From Verrucomicrobiaceae bacterium (GTDB taxonomy: Bacteria > Verrucomicrobiota > Verrucomicrobiia > Verrucomicrobiales > Verrucomicrobiaceae), in assembly GCA_027489965.1 (NCBI GenBank), contig JAIXZA010000159.1, positions 88,308 through 152,307 of the forward strand: a stretch of DNA of 64,000 nucleotides. Direction: 5' to 3'. Every line of letters begins with the position of its first letter. Position 1 is the stretch's first letter. Under the pieces are notes generated by a model, which did not search any database, had not been told where the DNA came from, and saw nothing but the letters and a program-made list of their open reading frames with translations. The position numbers and the translations under genes are program-made. This document shows positions 36,446-46,091 of the stretch, in pieces.

Positions 36446-37618
36446 TCACTTCCTCACCTCATTCACGAACTCTTCCATCAGATCCATGGCCTTGACGATC
36501 AGGTCAGGAGCCGTGGCATAACAGCAACGCACAAAGCCTTCCCCGGCCGCGCCAAAGGCGTTTCCGGGGACAACGGCGACGCTCTTTTTCTCTAGCAGAC
36601 CGAATGCGAATTCTTTGCTGGTAAGGCCCGTGCTGCGGATGTCTGGGAAAGCATAGAAAGCGCCGCCCGGATTGAAGCAAGGAAGTCCCATACCATTGAG
36701 ACGGCTGACAATGATGTTCCGCCGCATTTCATAGCTTTGGCGCATCTCTTCATAAGCCGAAGCCCCCATTTTCAGGGCTTCGATACCGGCGATCTGACTC
36801 ATGATCGGGGCGCAGAGCATGCAGTATTGATGCACTTTCATCATGGCCTCGCGGAGCGGAGCTGGGGCGCAGGCATAACCAAGGCGCCAGCCTGTCATCG
36901 CGAAGGCTTTGCTGAAACCATGCAGCAGCACCGTACGCTCCCTCATGCCTGGATACTCGACGATGCTTTTATGTTGGCGATTGTCGTAAAGCAACTCGCA
37001 GTAAATTTCATCTGTGAAGACAAACAAATCATGCTTCACCGCCAGTGCGGCGATCTTTTCCAGTTCCTCCGGCGGCATGATGCCACCGGTAGGATTGGTG
37101 GGAAAATTCAGCGCGATGATTTTGGTCTTGGGCGTGATGGCCTTCTCCACATCGGCGGCCATGAGGGCAAACTGATTTTCCTCACGCGTCTCGACGACCA
37201 CTGGAACGCCGTAGGCCATTTTGATGCTGGGAGAATAGGAGACGTAACAGGGCTCGTGATAAATGACTTCGTCTCCAGGATTCAAGACGGCGCGGAAGGC
37301 GATGTCGAGAGCTTCAGAGACACCGACGGTGACGAGAATCTCCGTTTTAGGATCATAGGTGACGCGGAATTGCTTTTCCACATACTCACTGATGAGCACG
37401 CGCAGAGGCTCCAAGCCAAGATTAGAGGTATAGCTAGTTTGACCTTTCTCCAGCGAGCGGATAACCGCTTCACGGATGGGCCAAGGCGTTGATTTGTCAG
37501 GCTCGCCGACGCCGAGGGAGATAACATCCGTGCGGCCAATGACCAGCTCGAAGAAGTCGCGGATACCAGATCGTGGAAGGTCGCGGATCTGAGTGCAAAG
37601 TTTATTATGGTAGTCCAT
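36446..37618 (-). CDS. PLP-dependent class I/II aminotransferase
   Basis: 390 residues, fold type I. The PLP-binding lysine lies in 'LHGFSKAFAMTGWRLGYAC' near residue 235. The substrate/PLP-pocket motifs 'LNFPTNPTGGIMPPEELEKI' and 'FTDEIYCELLY' (Asp and Tyr pairing with PLP) precede it, and the C-terminal Arg region is present. The N terminus 'IRDLPRSGIRDFFELVIGRTDVISLGVGEPD' resembles the aspartate/aromatic aminotransferase Ib group. The Lrp/AsnC regulator gene is 29 bp upstream on the same strand, an arrangement common for amino-acid-responsive aminotransferases. The substrate amino acid is unknown. Confidence 0.92.
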   Translation of the reverse strand: MDYHNKLCTQIRDLPRSGIRDFFELVIGRTDVISLGVGEPDKSTPWPIREAVIRSLEKGQTSYTSNLGLEPLRVLISEYVEKQFRVTYDPKTEILVTVGVSEALDIAFRAVLNPGDEVIYHEPCYVSYSPSIKMAYGVPVVVETREENQFALMAADVEKAITPKTKIIALNFPTNPTGGIMPPEELEKIAALAVKHDLFVFTDEIYCELLYDNRQHKSIVEYPGMRERTVLLHGFSKAFAMTGWRLGYACAPAPLREAMMKVHQYCMLCAPIMSQIAGIEALKMGASAYEEMRQSYEMRRNIIVSRLNGMGLPCFNPGGAFYAFPDIRSTGLTSKEFAFGLLEKKSVAVVPGNAFGAAGEGFVRCCYATAPDLIVKAMDLMEEFVNEVRK

Positions 37619-37647
37619 GTGGTTGGGCAGAGACAGTGGCTCAGGGA

Positions 37648-38127
37648 CTAGGGACTCACAGGCAGACGTTCTTCGTCAGCAGCTGCATTGACGAGGAAAC
37701 CAGCTTGCTTGTAAGCTTTAAGCTGAAAATGCGTGGCTGTAGAAAGCACGCCGCCGAGAGTACTGAGTTTTTCAGCGATGAAATTTGCCACATCGAGCAG
37801 GTCTTTGCCCTCCACCAAAATAGCAAGGTCATAACCACCGCTCATGAGGAAGCACTCACGCACTTGGTCAAATTTAGCGATCCGCTTGGCTAGGCGATCA
37901 AAGCCACCTTCGCGTTCGGGAGTGATACGGACTTCGACAAGGGCAGTGACGCCACTTTGACCTGCTTTTTGGCGATCCACGACAGCGTTGTATCCCAAGA
38001 TCGTGCCATCCGCCTCCGCCGCGGCGATGCGATGACGAACTTCGTCTTCCGATAGGCTAAGGATGCCAGCCAGCTCAGCCGTAGAGCGGTTGGAATTAAG
38101 GGTGAGGAGTTGAATCAGTGGATCCAT
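37648..38127 (-). CDS. Lrp/AsnC-family transcriptional regulator
   Basis: 159 residues. An N-terminal helix-turn-helix (about 1-50, 'LLTLNSNRSTAELAGILSLSEDEVRHRI') is followed by a RAM/AsnC effector domain ('GYNAVVDRQKAGQSGVTALVEVRI', then 'VRECFLMSGGYDLAILVEG') that binds amino acids and makes octamers. It is the first gene of a likely two-gene unit with the aminotransferase. A perfect 16-bp palindrome (38155-38170) sits 28 bp before its ATG, a likely autoregulatory operator. The C-terminal segment after about 110 ('LSTATHFQLKAYKQAGF') is as usual for the family. Confidence 0.92.
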   Translation of the reverse strand: MDPLIQLLTLNSNRSTAELAGILSLSEDEVRHRIAAAEADGTILGYNAVVDRQKAGQSGVTALVEVRITPEREGGFDRLAKRIAKFDQVRECFLMSGGYDLAILVEGKDLLDVANFIAEKLSTLGGVLSTATHFQLKAYKQAGFLVNAAADEERLPVSP

Positions 38128-38154
38128 GGGGATCCTAGTTTACGCACAGTTCTG

Positions 38155-38170
38155 AAAACGTGCACGTTTT
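38155..38170. promoter_or_regulatory. 16-bp palindrome, candidate operator of the Lrp-type regulator
   Basis: AAAACGTGCACGTTTT is a perfect palindrome lying 28 bp upstream of the regulator's ATG, in the promoter region of the regulator-aminotransferase unit. Self-binding to such sites is common for Lrp/AsnC proteins. The binding itself is inferred. Confidence 0.6.
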
Positions 38171-38265
38171 TGTTCAGCGGCACGATAAGCTTTAGCCGAA
38201 AGCGACCAGGCGATCAATCATGCTACAACGAGCACGAGTTCCTCGTGAACGCAGCTCTAAGCCCC

Positions 38266-38679
38266 TCACGAAACAAAACGCGCTTTCCATTCTGGGCGTG
38301 GTAGCCAGCACTGGTCTTTTTTGCCAAAGAAACGGTAGCGATTCGTCGCAATAAACGTGTAGGCCATGTCACGCAGCTGACGCGGAACGACTCTCAGAAA
38401 GCTCAGCCAAGACATAGGGCCACCCATGACTTCAGCAAGCTTGAGTGCTGCGTCGCTTTTAAAATAGACCCCTTGTGGAGTAATCAAGAGCATCGACTGG
38501 GGCTTGGCGGGATCTAAACCCTGCTCCCGATACAGTTTAGATCCGAGCTCTGACTGAATGGAGCAGAAGTGGATAAGTCCACTCTGATCATGCCGCAGCA
38601 CGAACTGAACGGAACCCGCACATAAGTGACAGACACCGTCAAAGAGCAGCAGATAAGGGTAGCTAGGCTCGGTCATCAT
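38266..38679 (-). CDS. DCC-family thiol-disulfide oxidoreductase-like protein (DUF393)
   Basis: 137 residues from the ATG at 38679; a GTG five codons upstream is possible. The N-terminal signature 'YLLLFDGVCHLCAGSVQF' gives the D-x2-C-x2-C (DGVCHLC) motif that names the DCC family, and 'FCSIQSELGSKLYREQGLDP' and 'LRVVPRQLRDMAYTFIATNR' follow the family pattern. DCC proteins are predicted thiol oxidoreductases of unsettled role. The start lies inside the 3' end of the DUF1361 gene (17-bp overlap), so the two are translationally coupled on the same strand. The end (KDQCWLPRPEWKARF) is as in relatives. Confidence 0.9.
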   Translation of the reverse strand: MMTEPSYPYLLLFDGVCHLCAGSVQFVLRHDQSGLIHFCSIQSELGSKLYREQGLDPAKPQSMLLITPQGVYFKSDAALKLAEVMGGPMSWLSFLRVVPRQLRDMAYTFIATNRYRFFGKKDQCWLPRPEWKARFVS

Positions 38680-39322
38680 GTGTACGGTAATCACGAGAGC
38701 TAGAGACCGAAAACATCCAGAAAAGATAAGCGATCAAGAGTAATCCACCAAAACCAAGTGTCACACCCCAGGTGCGCTCATGGGCCAGCGGATCGGCAAA
38801 ACGCACCCAGATATCATTCATAAGAGCTCCGGGGCGGCGGATGATATCCCAACTATTCCAACGGAGAAAGCGCCCAAGATAAATACCAAAACCTGAGAGC
38901 AGCAGACTCACACCCACAAAGGCCCAGGCCGTCAGAGTGGATGTCTTCTCCGCGATCCACATCTGAACCAGATGCAATGACTGAAAGCCCAGCCAAAGAG
39001 AGACAAGCGCAAAGGAAAGCAGCATCAGCAGATCAAACCAAAGCGGCATGCCACCGCGCTCCTTCAGATGCAAAAGATCTGTCAGGACATAAGGAGCATT
39101 GGGAAAAAAGAGAAGCCAACCAGCAATCAGCGGCGTGGCGAGACGCCAGCGGTCGATCTTGATCAAAATCACGGCAAACCCCAGCGGGATGCCCGCCAAG
39201 AAGAGATTCCAAGCCATAAAGCTGAACCACGTTTGCCCAGACCATTGAAAGCGCAGGCCCAGCAAAGCAAGGCACCAAGAGCTGGACAACATCGCGATTA
39301 AAAGCAGGCGGAAGATCGGCAT
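38663..39322 (-). CDS. DUF1361 membrane protein
   Basis: 219 residues from the ATG at 39322; a TTG at 39352 is in frame but unlikely. About six hydrophobic segments are visible, with the DUF1361 hallmark 'WLLFFPNAPYVLTDLLHL' near residue 65 and 'LGRFLRWNSWDI' further on. The family is an integral membrane protein of unknown function, frequent in Verrucomicrobia and Bacteroidetes. Its stop overlaps the following DCC-family start by 17 bp. The hairpin at 39347-39372 lies just upstream, between it and the giant NHL gene. Confidence 0.88.
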   Translation of the reverse strand: MPIFRLLLIAMLSSSWCLALLGLRFQWSGQTWFSFMAWNLFLAGIPLGFAVILIKIDRWRLATPLIAGWLLFFPNAPYVLTDLLHLKERGGMPLWFDLLMLLSFALVSLWLGFQSLHLVQMWIAEKTSTLTAWAFVGVSLLLSGFGIYLGRFLRWNSWDIIRRPGALMNDIWVRFADPLAHERTWGVTLGFGGLLLIAYLFWMFSVSSSRDYRTHDDRA

Positions 39323-39346
39323 AGGAAGGAACAGACAATCACTGCC

Positions 39347-39372
39347 GAACAAGGTTCGATCAAACCTTGTTC
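39347..39372 (-). terminator. Hairpin behind the giant gene, possible terminator
   Basis: Perfect 10-bp arms (39347-39356, 39363-39372; GAACAAGGTT/AACCTTGTTC) with a 6-base loop. It starts 4 bp beyond the giant gene's stop on the minus strand and lacks a U-run, so it may act as a weak or Rho-assisted terminator, or an mRNA 3'-end protector. Confidence 0.5.
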
Positions 39373-39376
39373 AAGA

Positions 39377-42300
39377 TCATGGCAGCTTCTTGAAAATCAT
39401 CCTACCAGAAAGAATCGGTGTCGTCGTGACCAAGGTAGCATTGTCCACAGTTGGAAGCTGCGGCAGCATGAAATAACCGACTCCTTCGTGGGTATCGTCC
39501 TCGTTATTTGGGATAATGACCCCCTGGAAAGATACTGCACGTAGAATTGGGTCGGGCGTGCGCGGCGCGGCGGTCCTCACATTAGCATCTGAGAGCGAGA
39601 ACCTGCCTGAAATGGCCCCAGTCCTGCTGTTAGGGGTGATACCCGTCTTTGCCGGATTACTGCTGATAATGGCGATCGTATTAGTGGCTGTCACCGCAAC
39701 CTCTAGATCAGGATCACGTGACGCCCCTGCTCCACTTGGGAAATTAGAAGCCAGACCACCCTGCGTGAAGACCACTTCAGCATTTGCCGCAGTTGGGGTG
39801 GGCTTCGCAGCGGGTGGACCACTGATTTTCAAAAGTGTCGGCGGAGCTACGTAACGCCCCCCAAAGGCCTGCAATTCTACTGGCGTTAAAACGGGTGTAC
39901 CAGGTAATCCAAAGCCCGCACGATAGGTCCGTGTGCTGGCCGTTGCTGAGACCGCCGCAAGATTTGCAGGGCGCACCCAATCCAGTCCTATGCTGGTCAA
40001 GGTATTGTCTCTGGTATCATCAAGGGGGCCAAGCCCCAACTGAAGCCGCCCGCGAATGGAACCTCTACGAGAGGTCGCATAAAGAGTTTGGAAGAAGAGC
40101 ACTTGTCCTGTTGGACCAACAAAAGTGCCACCGGTGAGAGTCTCCCCGTCAGGTGTGCGACCAGCCATCGTCAGTGTTCCTGCTGCGGCGACGGTAAAGC
40201 TACCGAAGCCGTTGCCTTGAGGAACACTCAGATTGGTAAGATTAGGATTGGCCGCTGAATTGACTTGAGCTGGCAACCTAATGCCAAAATTGTAAAGTCC
40301 AGCATAGGCAATTGCTGATTCAGTTGGTGGCACCGCTTTCCGAATCTGCTTCCAACCGCTCACTGGCACGGTCAGTGGACCAGTAGACGTAACCATACTC
40401 ACCTGCCCAGAGAACTGATTCTTCGTAGTGTCATCAATCGTAAACGTGAGCGTGAGAGGAGCCAAAACAGGCCCTCGAGATACGGTGACAGTGGCCGTAT
40501 AAGGAGGAACAGCAGTAAGTGGTTGCGATGAACTGATGCCAAAACCAAGCCAGCCTGTAAACCTATGGTTAAGAACACCCATGGTTAGAGAACCGGAGAA
40601 AGCCCCCGTCGCCTTGGTCACGGTCAGATCGATACGCCCACCCAAATTCTCATTCATATTAGGTTCACGATCAATGAGCCCCGTATAGACACCATCCAAA
40701 CCAGTTGGCACATCGACAATGGTCATAATCACGGGAACAGTAGAATTCGGCAAGATGCCATTTGCGGCAGAAATCTGAACAGTGATCTCGTCAACTGCCT
40801 TCGTCGGGACTCCGCTAATAATCCCAGTCTTGGCATCGATTTTTAGCCCAGCTGGCAAAGTTCTGGCGGAAAAGCTAGTAGGGGCCTTAGTTGGGGTAGG
40901 ATCCACAGTGATCCGATAAAAATAATTCACCCCGACAACGCCAACGGGCAAGATTTGTGCAGGTGTCACCTCGGGAGGTGCAGTGAACACCCTCAATTCC
41001 GTTGTTCCACCAATCAGAACTCGATCATTAGCCGGGTTACGATCAAAGTCGAACTCGGTCACTTCACAGAAATAATATCCACTATCCGCTGAGGTGGCTC
41101 CCGTAATGGTAAGCTTCGATGTCGTCACATTTTTGAATTTCGTGACAGCTGAGGGCGAGCTATTCAGAAGCAATTCTGGGCTAGTGAGAGTGCTATTCGC
41201 TGATCTTTTCCATTGATAGCGCAGAGGCAGCGTTGTGGCACTGCTTACCGCTTTCACCTCAATCGTCGTTGTGCTTGTGGCCGCACCAAGACGGATGGCC
41301 TGGATTCGTGCAGGTGAAAAATCTTCTACCACAGCAAGATGAGCAGGATCACTTGTGCCTGTGCCGGGTACGGTTGCCGGAGTCGAATTGACAAATTGAG
41401 CGGTATAGATTCCAGCATTTGTTAGAGCAGCATTAACAAGCAAAGGACTGGTCACCGCACCTGCCACGGCTGTTCCATTTCTGCGCCACTGAAGAACCAG
41501 AGGCCTAGATGGTGTACTCTCAGCACTGGTAGAAAGGGTTACAGGCGTTCCGACTTTCACAAAGTGCGCAAATTCAGGCTGAGTCGTTACCGTTGTTTCT
41601 TTTCTGCAATCAGCAGAAAGGCCGATGACAAAAGAAGGAATGATAGGATCGGAACTCAGCACCGTCAATTTGGCCACACGCTCACCGCCTTCCCTTGGCT
41701 TGAAGGTCACCACCATGTTAGAGAAATCCCCCTTTGCAATAACAACCGCTGGCTTTGTAGTGATCGTGAATTCCGCCGCATGAAGACCACTGATACTAGC
41801 AGCCACGTTCCTTAAATTGTTATTGCCACTATTCTTGATCGTTAAAGTCAGGGTAGTACTCTGACCAAAAGACACGAAAGCTGGATTGGGCGTGAAATCG
41901 ACTTCAGCGGTTCCGTTGCTTGGCAGCGTAACTGCCTCTGGATCCTCAATGGAAATAACCGGGGCTGTAAATGCAAATCGGGGTTCATCACCGAAAGCAG
42001 AATCTGAGGCAGAAAAAATCAGATTGCTCTTAAAGGCAAATAGGTTGGATGGGTTGGATGAATTACCTCCTGGCAAAAAGTCAGCTAAATTGTACGTCCC
42101 ATTGGTTGTACCATTCGAGATCCAGACTTCACGTCCGAGTGATTCATCGTTTGCAGCGAAAGCGACGACATCATTTACGACCGTCAAATGTTGAATATTG
42201 GCTGAACCAGGTCCAGTGACCAAACCCGTTCGCGTACCAGTGCTAACCATGACCGGACCTGTTGTGCCAAGGGTCCAAAGTTCTCGACCATTAACTCCGT

Positions 42301-45300
42301 CATCAGCCAGGAAGAACAATTTTCCATTCACATTTCGCAGCTCAGTCGGATTAGAACCAGCGTCCCCTGTGAGGGGATCTATGGCCGTTCGGAGATCTTT
42401 GACCATTTTGGTCCCAGCTTCCGTACCACTGGACTGCCACAGCTCCTTGCCGTGGGTCCCATCATTAGCGACAAAATACAGCAGATTGCCCACAACCGTG
42501 AGATAAGCTTTCGGCGTTAAATCCGTAGGGTCAGTGTCCTCGATAGCATCAGTATCCCCGCTGTTAATGTTTTTAACGGCCTTTGTACCTATAGCCGTCC
42601 CATCACTCATCCAGAGTTCTCGACCCGTATCTTGCAGACTATCACTGATCGAGCTACCAGTGGCTACGAAAAACAATTTATTACCAGGTCCCACCACCAG
42701 TTCTTTGGGGTTTGAAGAGCTAGACGCAACCTCGTTAATATCCTTCACCTGAACCGTCCCTGCAGAGGTACCATTCGTTTTATACAGTTCACGTCCTTGA
42801 CTAGTCGTTGCTGCAAAATAGACGGTCGTTCCGATGGCCGTGAAACCATTTGGATCTGACGAACTGTCTGTAAGTATGTTGATTTCTCTGACCTTAACCG
42901 CATTTCCAGTGGCACCGCTAGATTTCCATAACTCTTTGTTTGGTGAGAATGACGAATTAGAATCGCTTGCGGAAAAATAGAGTGTCGGCTCAATCGTTGA
43001 AGACGAGTTGGGATTCCAGTATAAGTCCGAAACGTCGGAATCTCCTGATTCATTGATTTTTTTCAGCATTTCTACTGTATTTCCATTCACGACATACAAC
43101 TCACTTGTTGAGTCTGCCGGACTGGCTGTGAAAAAGAAGCGCCCGCCACTTCCAGGCGTAAAGTTTTTCGGATTCGAACTATCGCCGTCTGTGGCGATGT
43201 TCATGAGTAACGTTGTTCCATCCGCTGTGCCATCCGTAACCCATGGCTCTCGACCGTGGGTGCCCGTAAAGGCAGAAAACACAACCCGACCATCTTCTAA
43301 CTGAGTGTAATCCTGGCTTCCTGAACCTGCAGTTCCATTGCGAAACTTTTGCACTCGAACAGTGGCTGCATCACTTGCCCCAGTGGTTTTCCAGAGTTGG
43401 TCATCCCCGAGCATAAAGTAGAGAGTATTGCCAATGACCGTAGGCTTTCTGAACGCAACCGCAGTCGTATTCGGCTCATCAGGCCGACCAGGTTCAGCGA
43501 CAAAATCTTCGATCTGGAAAGTGCCGTTCAATGTGCCGTCCGTGCGCCAGAGGATTAACTGCCCGCTGACCTCTTGGGTGAAAACAACCAAGTTAGGACC
43601 AAGGTTAACGAAATTGGATAATACTGAATCACCGCCATTCGTGATATCTTTGAGTAGATCTGTGCCGTCCGCGGTGCCGTCACTTTGCCATAACTCTGTT
43701 CCAATGGCTGATCCATCATTTGCTGTAAAAACGACTCGATTAGAAGCTACCGTGCCATTCAATACGACAATGGGTGTCAGATTTTGAATATTGGATGATT
43801 CTGTGCCTGATTTAATATCTTTTACCAAGCTGGTATTGGCTTCATCAAGTTCTGTCGTCGTTGACCACAATTCCGGGCCAAAATCATTACTTGTTGCCAC
43901 AAAAAAGAGTCTGCCTGATGTGGGTGATCCTGATATGGTTAGCTGAGCAGGATCCGAACTAAACGTCTCAGCCACGATGTCCTCAACCAAAGACAATTGG
44001 TTGGCATTGACGTCAAAATTGAATAACTCCGTTCCTGAGCCAAAACCAGTATTGGGATCGGTATCTGTGGCAACAAAACAAACCTTACCACCGAACACTC
44101 TTAAATCCCGAAAGCCCCATGAAGCCCCACCATAATTAGATGGTGGCACGCCGAGCCCCGGACCCGGGTCCGTTGGGATTGGTCCTGTGGTCGGGATTTT
44201 AAACAACTCGCTCCCGAATGAAGCTCCTTTATTTGCAGTTAAGATGAGCGTATTTGCATCAAAGGAAATAAGATTGTCTATTTCACCGCCGAGACCACCA
44301 GGCCGACTATCAAAAACCAGTTCAGCTCCATTCAGGGCCCCTAAACTCGTCCTTTTTGTCCGCCACAATTCTTTACCGTTGTTGAGATCAAAGCCTTCGA
44401 AATAGAGATTGCCATTAACGCTGGTTAATTTTTCAGGCCCTTGTCCAACATCATATGGAATGTCCTGCACTATCTTTGTGCCATTAACCGTCCCATCACT
44501 GTTCCAGAGGTCGATGTTACCGTCCACATCTTCGGCCGTAAAAAAGAGAGAACCAGGAATGACGACTGAAGACACGGTTACTGTAGGCACAACAGTCAGT
44601 TTTTTTGGCTTCGAGCCCTGGTTTCCAGGCAAGATATCTTTAACAACAGAAGGCGTCAAAGCAAGTCCAGCGCTATTAGCCACTCCATCATCAGAACCCA
44701 AATTGTTTGGAACGCCAGCAATGGTCGTTGTCACACCGGTAGCGGTTATTTTGCGAAGCACCTGATTCTGGGTATCTGCCACATAAACATTGTCCAAACC
44801 ATCAGCCGCAATACCTGCGGGGCCATTAAACCTAGCTGCGGTCCCTGTCCCATTTTGATACCCTGAAGTACCTGCAGAACCCGCCAGAGTCGTCACGACA
44901 CCAGTCGTGGTCACCAATTGTCGGATGGCGTGATTCCCTGTGTCTGCGACAAAAAGATTACTACCGCCACCCAAAGCAATTGCCGCAGGGCTAGAAAACC
45001 TTGCCACAGCCCCAGTGCCGTCAGCTGTGCCACTAGAACCCGCAGTGCCAGCTAGGGTAGTCACGACTCCACCACCCGAAATTCGGCGAATAGTGTGATT
45101 ACCCGTATCGGCAACAAAGACCTCCCCTGATCCAGACTTGCTGACAGCAATTCCGCGTGGTGAAGAAAACCGAGCCGCAGTACCAGTAGCATTCGTCGAT
45201 CCAACAATTCCCGCTCCGCCCGCAAATGTTGAGACCACACCTGCGCTTGTGATTTGTCGAATCACATGGTTCCCGGTATCTGCCACAAAAATGTTACCGG

Positions 45301-45907
45301 CATTATCAATCCCAATCCCTTCTGGGGAATTAAATCTTGTATTAGAATTACCATCATTCGAACCTGTTTGTCCTGACGTGCCCGCAAAGACAGTTACAAC
45401 GCCTGCTGGGGTGACCTTACGAATCACGTGATTGTCCGTATCCGCCACATAATAGGTTCCTGGTGGATTGTTAGCTGAGGTATCAAACGCAACGGCCTTG
45501 GGTGAAGAAAGAACTGTCGCTAAACCAATTCGATTAGCAAAGCCTGGTCGGCCGGCCTGCCCCAACCGCGTCGTTATGGACCCTGTAGCCACGTTGAATT
45601 CACGAACCGTATGATTCCCAGCATCTGCGATAAAAACATTGCCCGCTGAATTGAGAAACAATCCTTGGGGTGAATTCAATTTCCCAGCCACATTCAAGCT
45701 CCACAACTCAGAACCGACAGTCTCATCATCCGTAGCAAGGAAGAGTCGGTTTCCGACCGCAGCCATATCGTCATTATCAGTCGGGCTTGGTACGAGGGCT
45801 GTGGTGTTAACATCCTTGATGGTTAGGACCTCTTGGCTCCAAGCACAGGTCTTACCCAGCAGTAAGCTGAGGCAAATGATCTGAATGAAGGGGGGATATA
45901 TTTTCAT
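39377..45907 (-). CDS. Giant secreted NHL / ELWxxDGT / Ig-like repeat protein
   Basis: 2176 residues with signal peptide (MKIYPPFIQIICLSLLLGKTCA). Domains in order: the first half of an ELWxxDGT unit ('VGSELWSLN', about 65-73); six NHL repeats (about 76-420) with the hallmark 'FVADTGNHVIRQI'; about 17 ELWxxDGT-type repeats (about 420-1290; for example 'GTELWQSDGTADGTDLLKDI'); a choice-of-anchor D domain (about 1300-1400, 'FGQSTTLTLTIKNSGNNN'); Ig-like domains (about 1400-1625, 'LVLQWRRNGTAVAGA'); a putative-Ig segment ('LPAGLKIDAKTGIISGVP'); and a Gly-rich C-terminal region. These predict a long extracellular propeller/adhesin-like structure. No C-terminal sorting signal is recognised. It is monocistronic, with a possible terminator hairpin behind it. 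Confidence 0.88.
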   Translation of the reverse strand: MKIYPPFIQIICLSLLLGKTCAWSQEVLTIKDVNTTALVPSPTDNDDMAAVGNRLFLATDDETVGSELWSLNVAGKLNSPQGLFLNSAGNVFIADAGNHTVREFNVATGSITTRLGQAGRPGFANRIGLATVLSSPKAVAFDTSANNPPGTYYVADTDNHVIRKVTPAGVVTVFAGTSGQTGSNDGNSNTRFNSPEGIGIDNAGNIFVADTGNHVIRQITSAGVVSTFAGGAGIVGSTNATGTAARFSSPRGIAVSKSGSGEVFVADTGNHTIRRISGGGVVTTLAGTAGSSGTADGTGAVARFSSPAAIALGGGSNLFVADTGNHAIRQLVTTTGVVTTLAGSAGTSGYQNGTGTAARFNGPAGIAADGLDNVYVADTQNQVLRKITATGVTTTIAGVPNNLGSDDGVANSAGLALTPSVVKDILPGNQGSKPKKLTVVPTVTVSSVVIPGSLFFTAEDVDGNIDLWNSDGTVNGTKIVQDIPYDVGQGPEKLTSVNGNLYFEGFDLNNGKELWRTKRTSLGALNGAELVFDSRPGGLGGEIDNLISFDANTLILTANKGASFGSELFKIPTTGPIPTDPGPGLGVPPSNYGGASWGFRDLRVFGGKVCFVATDTDPNTGFGSGTELFNFDVNANQLSLVEDIVAETFSSDPAQLTISGSPTSGRLFFVATSNDFGPELWSTTTELDEANTSLVKDIKSGTESSNIQNLTPIVVLNGTVASNRVVFTANDGSAIGTELWQSDGTADGTDLLKDITNGGDSVLSNFVNLGPNLVVFTQEVSGQLILWRTDGTLNGTFQIEDFVAEPGRPDEPNTTAVAFRKPTVIGNTLYFMLGDDQLWKTTGASDAATVRVQKFRNGTAGSGSQDYTQLEDGRVVFSAFTGTHGREPWVTDGTADGTTLLMNIATDGDSSNPKNFTPGSGGRFFFTASPADSTSELYVVNGNTVEMLKKINESGDSDVSDLYWNPNSSSTIEPTLYFSASDSNSSFSPNKELWKSSGATGNAVKVREINILTDSSSDPNGFTAIGTTVYFAATTSQGRELYKTNGTSAGTVQVKDINEVASSSSNPKELVVGPGNKLFFVATGSSISDSLQDTGRELWMSDGTAIGTKAVKNINSGDTDAIEDTDPTDLTPKAYLTVVGNLLYFVANDGTHGKELWQSSGTEAGTKMVKDLRTAIDPLTGDAGSNPTELRNVNGKLFFLADDGVNGRELWTLGTTGPVMVSTGTRTGLVTGPGSANIQHLTVVNDVVAFAANDESLGREVWISNGTTNGTYNLADFLPGGNSSNPSNLFAFKSNLIFSASDSAFGDEPRFAFTAPVISIEDPEAVTLPSNGTAEVDFTPNPAFVSFGQSTTLTLTIKNSGNNNLRNVAASISGLHAAEFTITTKPAVVIAKGDFSNMVVTFKPREGGERVAKLTVLSSDPIIPSFVIGLSADCRKETTVTTQPEFAHFVKVGTPVTLSTSAESTPSRPLVLQWRRNGTAVAGAVTSPLLVNAALTNAGIYTAQFVNSTPATVPGTGTSDPAHLAVVEDFSPARIQAIRLGAATSTTTIEVKAVSSATTLPLRYQWKRSANSTLTSPELLLNSSPSAVTKFKNVTTSKLTITGATSADSGYYFCEVTEFDFDRNPANDRVLIGGTTELRVFTAPPEVTPAQILPVGVVGVNYFYRITVDPTPTKAPTSFSARTLPAGLKIDAKTGIISGVPTKAVDEITVQISAANGILPNSTVPVIMTIVDVPTGLDGVYTGLIDREPNMNENLGGRIDLTVTKATGAFSGSLTMGVLNHRFTGWLGFGISSSQPLTAVPPYTATVTVSRGPVLAPLTLTFTIDDTTKNQFSGQVSMVTSTGPLTVPVSGWKQIRKAVPPTESAIAYAGLYNFGIRLPAQVNSAANPNLTNLSVPQGNGFGSFTVAAAGTLTMAGRTPDGETLTGGTFVGPTGQVLFFQTLYATSRRGSIRGRLQLGLGPLDDTRDNTLTSIGLDWVRPANLAAVSATASTRTYRAGFGLPGTPVLTPVELQAFGGRYVAPPTLLKISGPPAAKPTPTAANAEVVFTQGGLASNFPSGAGASRDPDLEVAVTATNTIAIISSNPAKTGITPNSRTGAISGRFSLSDANVRTAAPRTPDPILRAVSFQGVIIPNNEDDTHEGVGYFMLPQLPTVDNATLVTTTPILSGRMIFKKLP

Positions 45908-46091
45908 AATTGTAGTGACAGCGTATTGACATCATTAAACAAAGGCAATCCTAAAATAAAAGACGTTCAAATGAACCGTTATTGTATTCTTCACTCCTTT
46001 AGACCCACCTACACTGCCAAATGCTCAATGTGTATCTTTTGACTCCGCTCTTGCCCAGCCAAGGATCTGAGTCCATAAAAGCGACCCCAAA

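Noticed and set aside
38233..38247. Hairpin CACGAG/CTCGTG behind the DCC gene as a terminator
   Set aside because: Only 6-bp arms with a 3-base loop and no T-run; not convincing.
45908..46091. Possible leucine leader or T-box before leuB
   Set aside because: No leader peptide with Leu codons, no antiterminator structure or T-box sequence seen.
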